A DNA stretch of 7,938 bases from Desulfuromonadales bacterium. GTDB taxonomy: Bacteria > Desulfobacterota > Desulfuromonadia > Desulfuromonadales > BM103. This document shows positions 6,687-7,938 of the stretch, piece by piece. The translations under genes and the position numbers were made by a program. Position 1 is the stretch's first letter. Each line of letters starts with the position of its first letter. The stretch is taken from assembly GCA_030640215.1 (NCBI GenBank), contig DAOWJU010000008.1, positions 1-7,938 on the forward strand, given 5' to 3'. The notes under the pieces were generated by a model that was not told where the DNA came from, ran no database searches, and saw nothing but the letters and a program-made list of their open reading frames with translations.

Positions 6687-7189
6687 TGCTTCCTCTCTAA
6701 AGTATTCTCAAGCCCCTCAAACCGATTCATCTTAACATTTTTGCGGGTTGTCCGTGGATCGAAAACCCGTCCATTCATCACTATGTAAACGCCCTTGGCA
6801 AGGGTCTGTGCCGCCATCATGGCACTGGCGATGTTAAAGACCGCGTCGGTAAAGCGAAAGCGGGCCGGCTGCATGGCACCGGTCAGAATGATCGTCTTGC
6901 CACTGACGTCGGCGAGGGCCATAGCCGTTTCAGTCATGGTGTCAGTGCCGTGAGTAATAACGATCTGCGCAGCTGCGGAGCTCTGCACAGATTGCCACAC
7001 CATTTCTCTATCTTCATCAGTCAGTTCCAGGCTGTCTTTACGCATCAACGGGGTCACCTGATAATCAATATTCAGGTTGGCCTCGCGCAAAACCTCAAGA
7101 ATTTGCGGAGCTCCCACTTCGAAAGTGCTTTTGGCATCGAAATAGACTTTGTCAATGGTGCCACCAGTGGTGAATATTTCAAGTTGCAT
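6683..7189 (-). CDS. Short single-domain asparaginase-like protein
   Basis: The 168-residue product matches the N-terminal domain of L-asparaginases, which hydrolyse asparagine to aspartate and ammonia. FTTGGTID (6-13) carries the first catalytic Thr (Thr11), and ITHGTDTMTE (78-87) carries the Thr82/Asp83 pair. LTGAMQPARF (102-111) is the usual conserved segment. Lys150 in RTTRKNVK is placed like the catalytic lysine. Bacterial asparaginases are usually about 330-350 residues; the C-terminal domain, which contributes to the neighbouring subunit's active site, is missing. Short stand-alone proteins of about this size exist in databases, and there is no downstream remnant, so this is probably a natural short form rather than a truncation. 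I chose ATG 7189 because AGGCGG (7202-7197) lies seven bases ahead; the longer frame would need a TTG at 7222. Activity on asparagine is unproven. Confidence 0.82.
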   Translation of the reverse strand: MQLEIFTTGGTIDKVYFDAKSTFEVGAPQILEVLREANLNIDYQVTPLMRKDSLELTDEDREMVWQSVQSSAAAQIVITHGTDTMTETAMALADVSGKTIILTGAMQPARFRFTDAVFNIASAMMAAQTLAKGVYIVMNGRVFDPRTTRKNVKMNRFEGLENTLERKQ

Positions 7190-7231
7190 AAGCGGTCCGC
7201 CTGTCGTTAAAGAGAGAACCAATTGTTGCTG

Positions 7232-7259
7232 ATTTTAACTCTGGTAACTGTTCTGTGAA
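7232..7259 (-). promoter_or_regulatory. Predicted sigma-70 promoter for the asparaginase-flavoprotein unit
   Basis: On the minus strand TTCACA (7259-7254) is followed after 16 bases by TAAAAT (7237-7232). Each box matches 5/6 of the consensus. The expected RNA start is near 7225, about 36 bases before the asparaginase ATG. A perfect TTGACA (7305-7300) further upstream has no good -10 partner. Confidence 0.5.
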
Positions 7260-7316
7260 AAAATTCCGAGTGTTTAGAATCTACCGAGAGACTCACTATT
7301 GTCAACCTGCGCATAG

Positions 7317-7348
7317 AAAAAGGGCACCCGAATTCGGGCGCCCTTTTT
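7317..7348 (-). terminator. Rho-independent terminator of pckA, structurally bidirectional
   Basis: GGGC (7322-7325) pairs with GCCC (7340-7343), then after one A/C mismatch the palindrome CCCGAATTCGGG (7327-7338) closes the stem. A-tract 7317-7321 faces T-tract 7344-7348, so either strand gives a G+C stem followed by five U residues. It begins 22 bases after the pckA stop, which fits termination of pckA and separates it from the asparaginase gene. Confidence 0.92.
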
Positions 7349-7370
7349 CTGTTTCAGATTGACGCGAGGA

Positions 7371-7938
7371 TCAGACTTGCGGACCAGCCTGAGTGTAATC
7401 AAACTCGTCGTTATCGGTCACATATTTCTTGAAATTTTCAATAAACATACCGGCCAGTTTGTTGGCGGTGTTGTCAAAAGACTCCTTGTCACCCCAGGCA
7501 TTGCGAGGGTTGAGCAGCTGCGCATCGACACCGGGCAGAGTCTTGGGAATATTGAGACGGAACCAGCGAGTCTGGTCAAACTCGACATCGTTGATGCTGC
7601 CGTCAAGGATAGCGTCGATGCAGGCCCGGGTAGCCTTGATACTCATGCGACTGCCGACACCGTAACCGCCACCAACCCAACCGGTGTTGACCAGGTAAGC
7701 ATTGACGTTGTGTTTTTCCATCTTATCGCCGAGCAATTTGGCGTAGGTCGTAGGGTGCAGCGGCAGGAAGGCTTCGCCGAAGCAAGCCGAAAAGGTTGCC
7801 TGCGGTTCGGTGACACCGGCTTCGGTTCCGGCGACCTTGGCAGTATATCCGGAAATGAAATGGTACATCGCCTGTTCGGGCGTCAACCGTGAGATCGGCG
7901 GCATGACCCCAAAGGCATCGGCGGTCAGCATAACGACG
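7371..7938 (-). CDS. pckA: Phosphoenolpyruvate carboxykinase (ATP), C-terminal 188 residues (runs off right edge)
   Basis: PckA interconverts oxaloacetate plus ATP with PEP plus CO2 and ADP in the cytoplasm, the entry step of gluconeogenesis. The visible part aligns throughout with the C-terminal third of E. coli PckA (540 residues): [24 protein letters not shown], the strongly conserved [53 protein letters not shown] and the end [15 protein letters not shown]. The Arg and Thr of SRMSIKATR are placed like the residues that hold the adenine ring in E. coli PckA. The loop before them is four residues longer than in E. coli, as in many other bacteria. The Walker-type kinase loop and most metal ligands lie outside the window. 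The TGA stop is at 7373-7371 and is followed by the strong terminator. Confidence 0.96.
   Translation of the reverse strand, partial: VVMLTADAFGVMPPISRLTPEQAMYHFISGYTAKVAGTEAGVTEPQATFSACFGEAFLPLHPTTYAKLLGDKMEKHNVNAYLVNTGWVGGGYGVGSRMSIKATRACIDAILDGSINDVEFDQTRWFRLNIPKTLPGVDAQLLNPRNAWGDKESFDNTANKLAGMFIENFKKYVTDNDEFDYTQAGPQV

Noticed and set aside
6336..6788. Plus-strand open frame (150 codons) across the flavoprotein-asparaginase junction
   Set aside because: Both minus-strand genes are family-supported and coupled by an ATGA overlap; this frame is their shadow.
7190..7222. Eleven-residue N-terminal extension of the asparaginase-like protein from TTG 7222
   Set aside because: The ATG at 7189 has a well-spaced AGGCGG, and the asparaginase fold begins at its second to sixth residue; the extension would also cover that RBS.
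7359..7892. Plus-strand open frame (177 codons) antisense to pckA
   Set aside because: It lies opposite clear PckA sequence, starts beside a terminator stem, and shows no family resemblance.

Overview
The window (about 50-55% G+C by eye) looks like ordinary chromosome of a free-living Gram-negative bacterium. The binding protein has a cleavable signal peptide, which fits a periplasmic transport system. The gene content and base composition remind me of Desulfuromonadales-type Desulfobacterota (Desulfuromonas/Pelobacter/Geopsychrobacter-like). That assignment is an inference, because no rRNA or marker gene is present. I see no phage, IS element, tRNA, rRNA or CRISPR array.

Layout. Positions 1-612 (minus strand) hold the first 204 codons of thiL, thiamine-monophosphate kinase, starting at TTG and running off the left edge. 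Positions 722-1486 (minus) hold an NRDE/TANGO2-family protein. A 222-bp region (1487-1708) separates this leftward pair from a rightward cluster of four genes. These are aapJ (1709-2728), aapQ (2835-4034), aapM (4039-5133) and aapP (5253-6023), which encode a complete general L-amino-acid ABC importer of the Aap/Bzt type. A near-consensus sigma-70 promoter (TTGACA-N17-TATTAT) precedes aapJ. A strong hairpin lies between aapJ and aapQ, and a 17-bp tandem repeat (five units) fills much of the aapM-aapP gap.

On the right, convergent to aapP and on the minus strand, lies a two-gene unit: a short single-domain asparaginase-like protein (6683-7189) followed by an iron-sulfur-flavoprotein-like FMN protein (6048-6686). 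The two are joined by an ATGA stop/start overlap. Upstream of them, across a strong bidirectional terminator (7317-7348), is the 3' end of pckA, ATP-dependent phosphoenolpyruvate carboxykinase (7371-7938), cut by the right edge.

How the genes could work together: Aap imports polar and branched amino acids. The asparaginase-like protein could deamidate asparagine to aspartate, and PckA converts oxaloacetate, which can be made from aspartate, to PEP. This makes a plausible amino-acid-to-gluconeogenesis neighbourhood, but the units have separate promoters and opposite orientation, so the link is inference.

I found no evidence of a wholly new multi-gene system. The points most worth checking are non-coding: the 17-bp repeat array inside the aap operon, the CGGTA inverted repeats around the aap promoter, the palindrome inside the thiL promoter, and the asparaginase/flavoprotein coupling.
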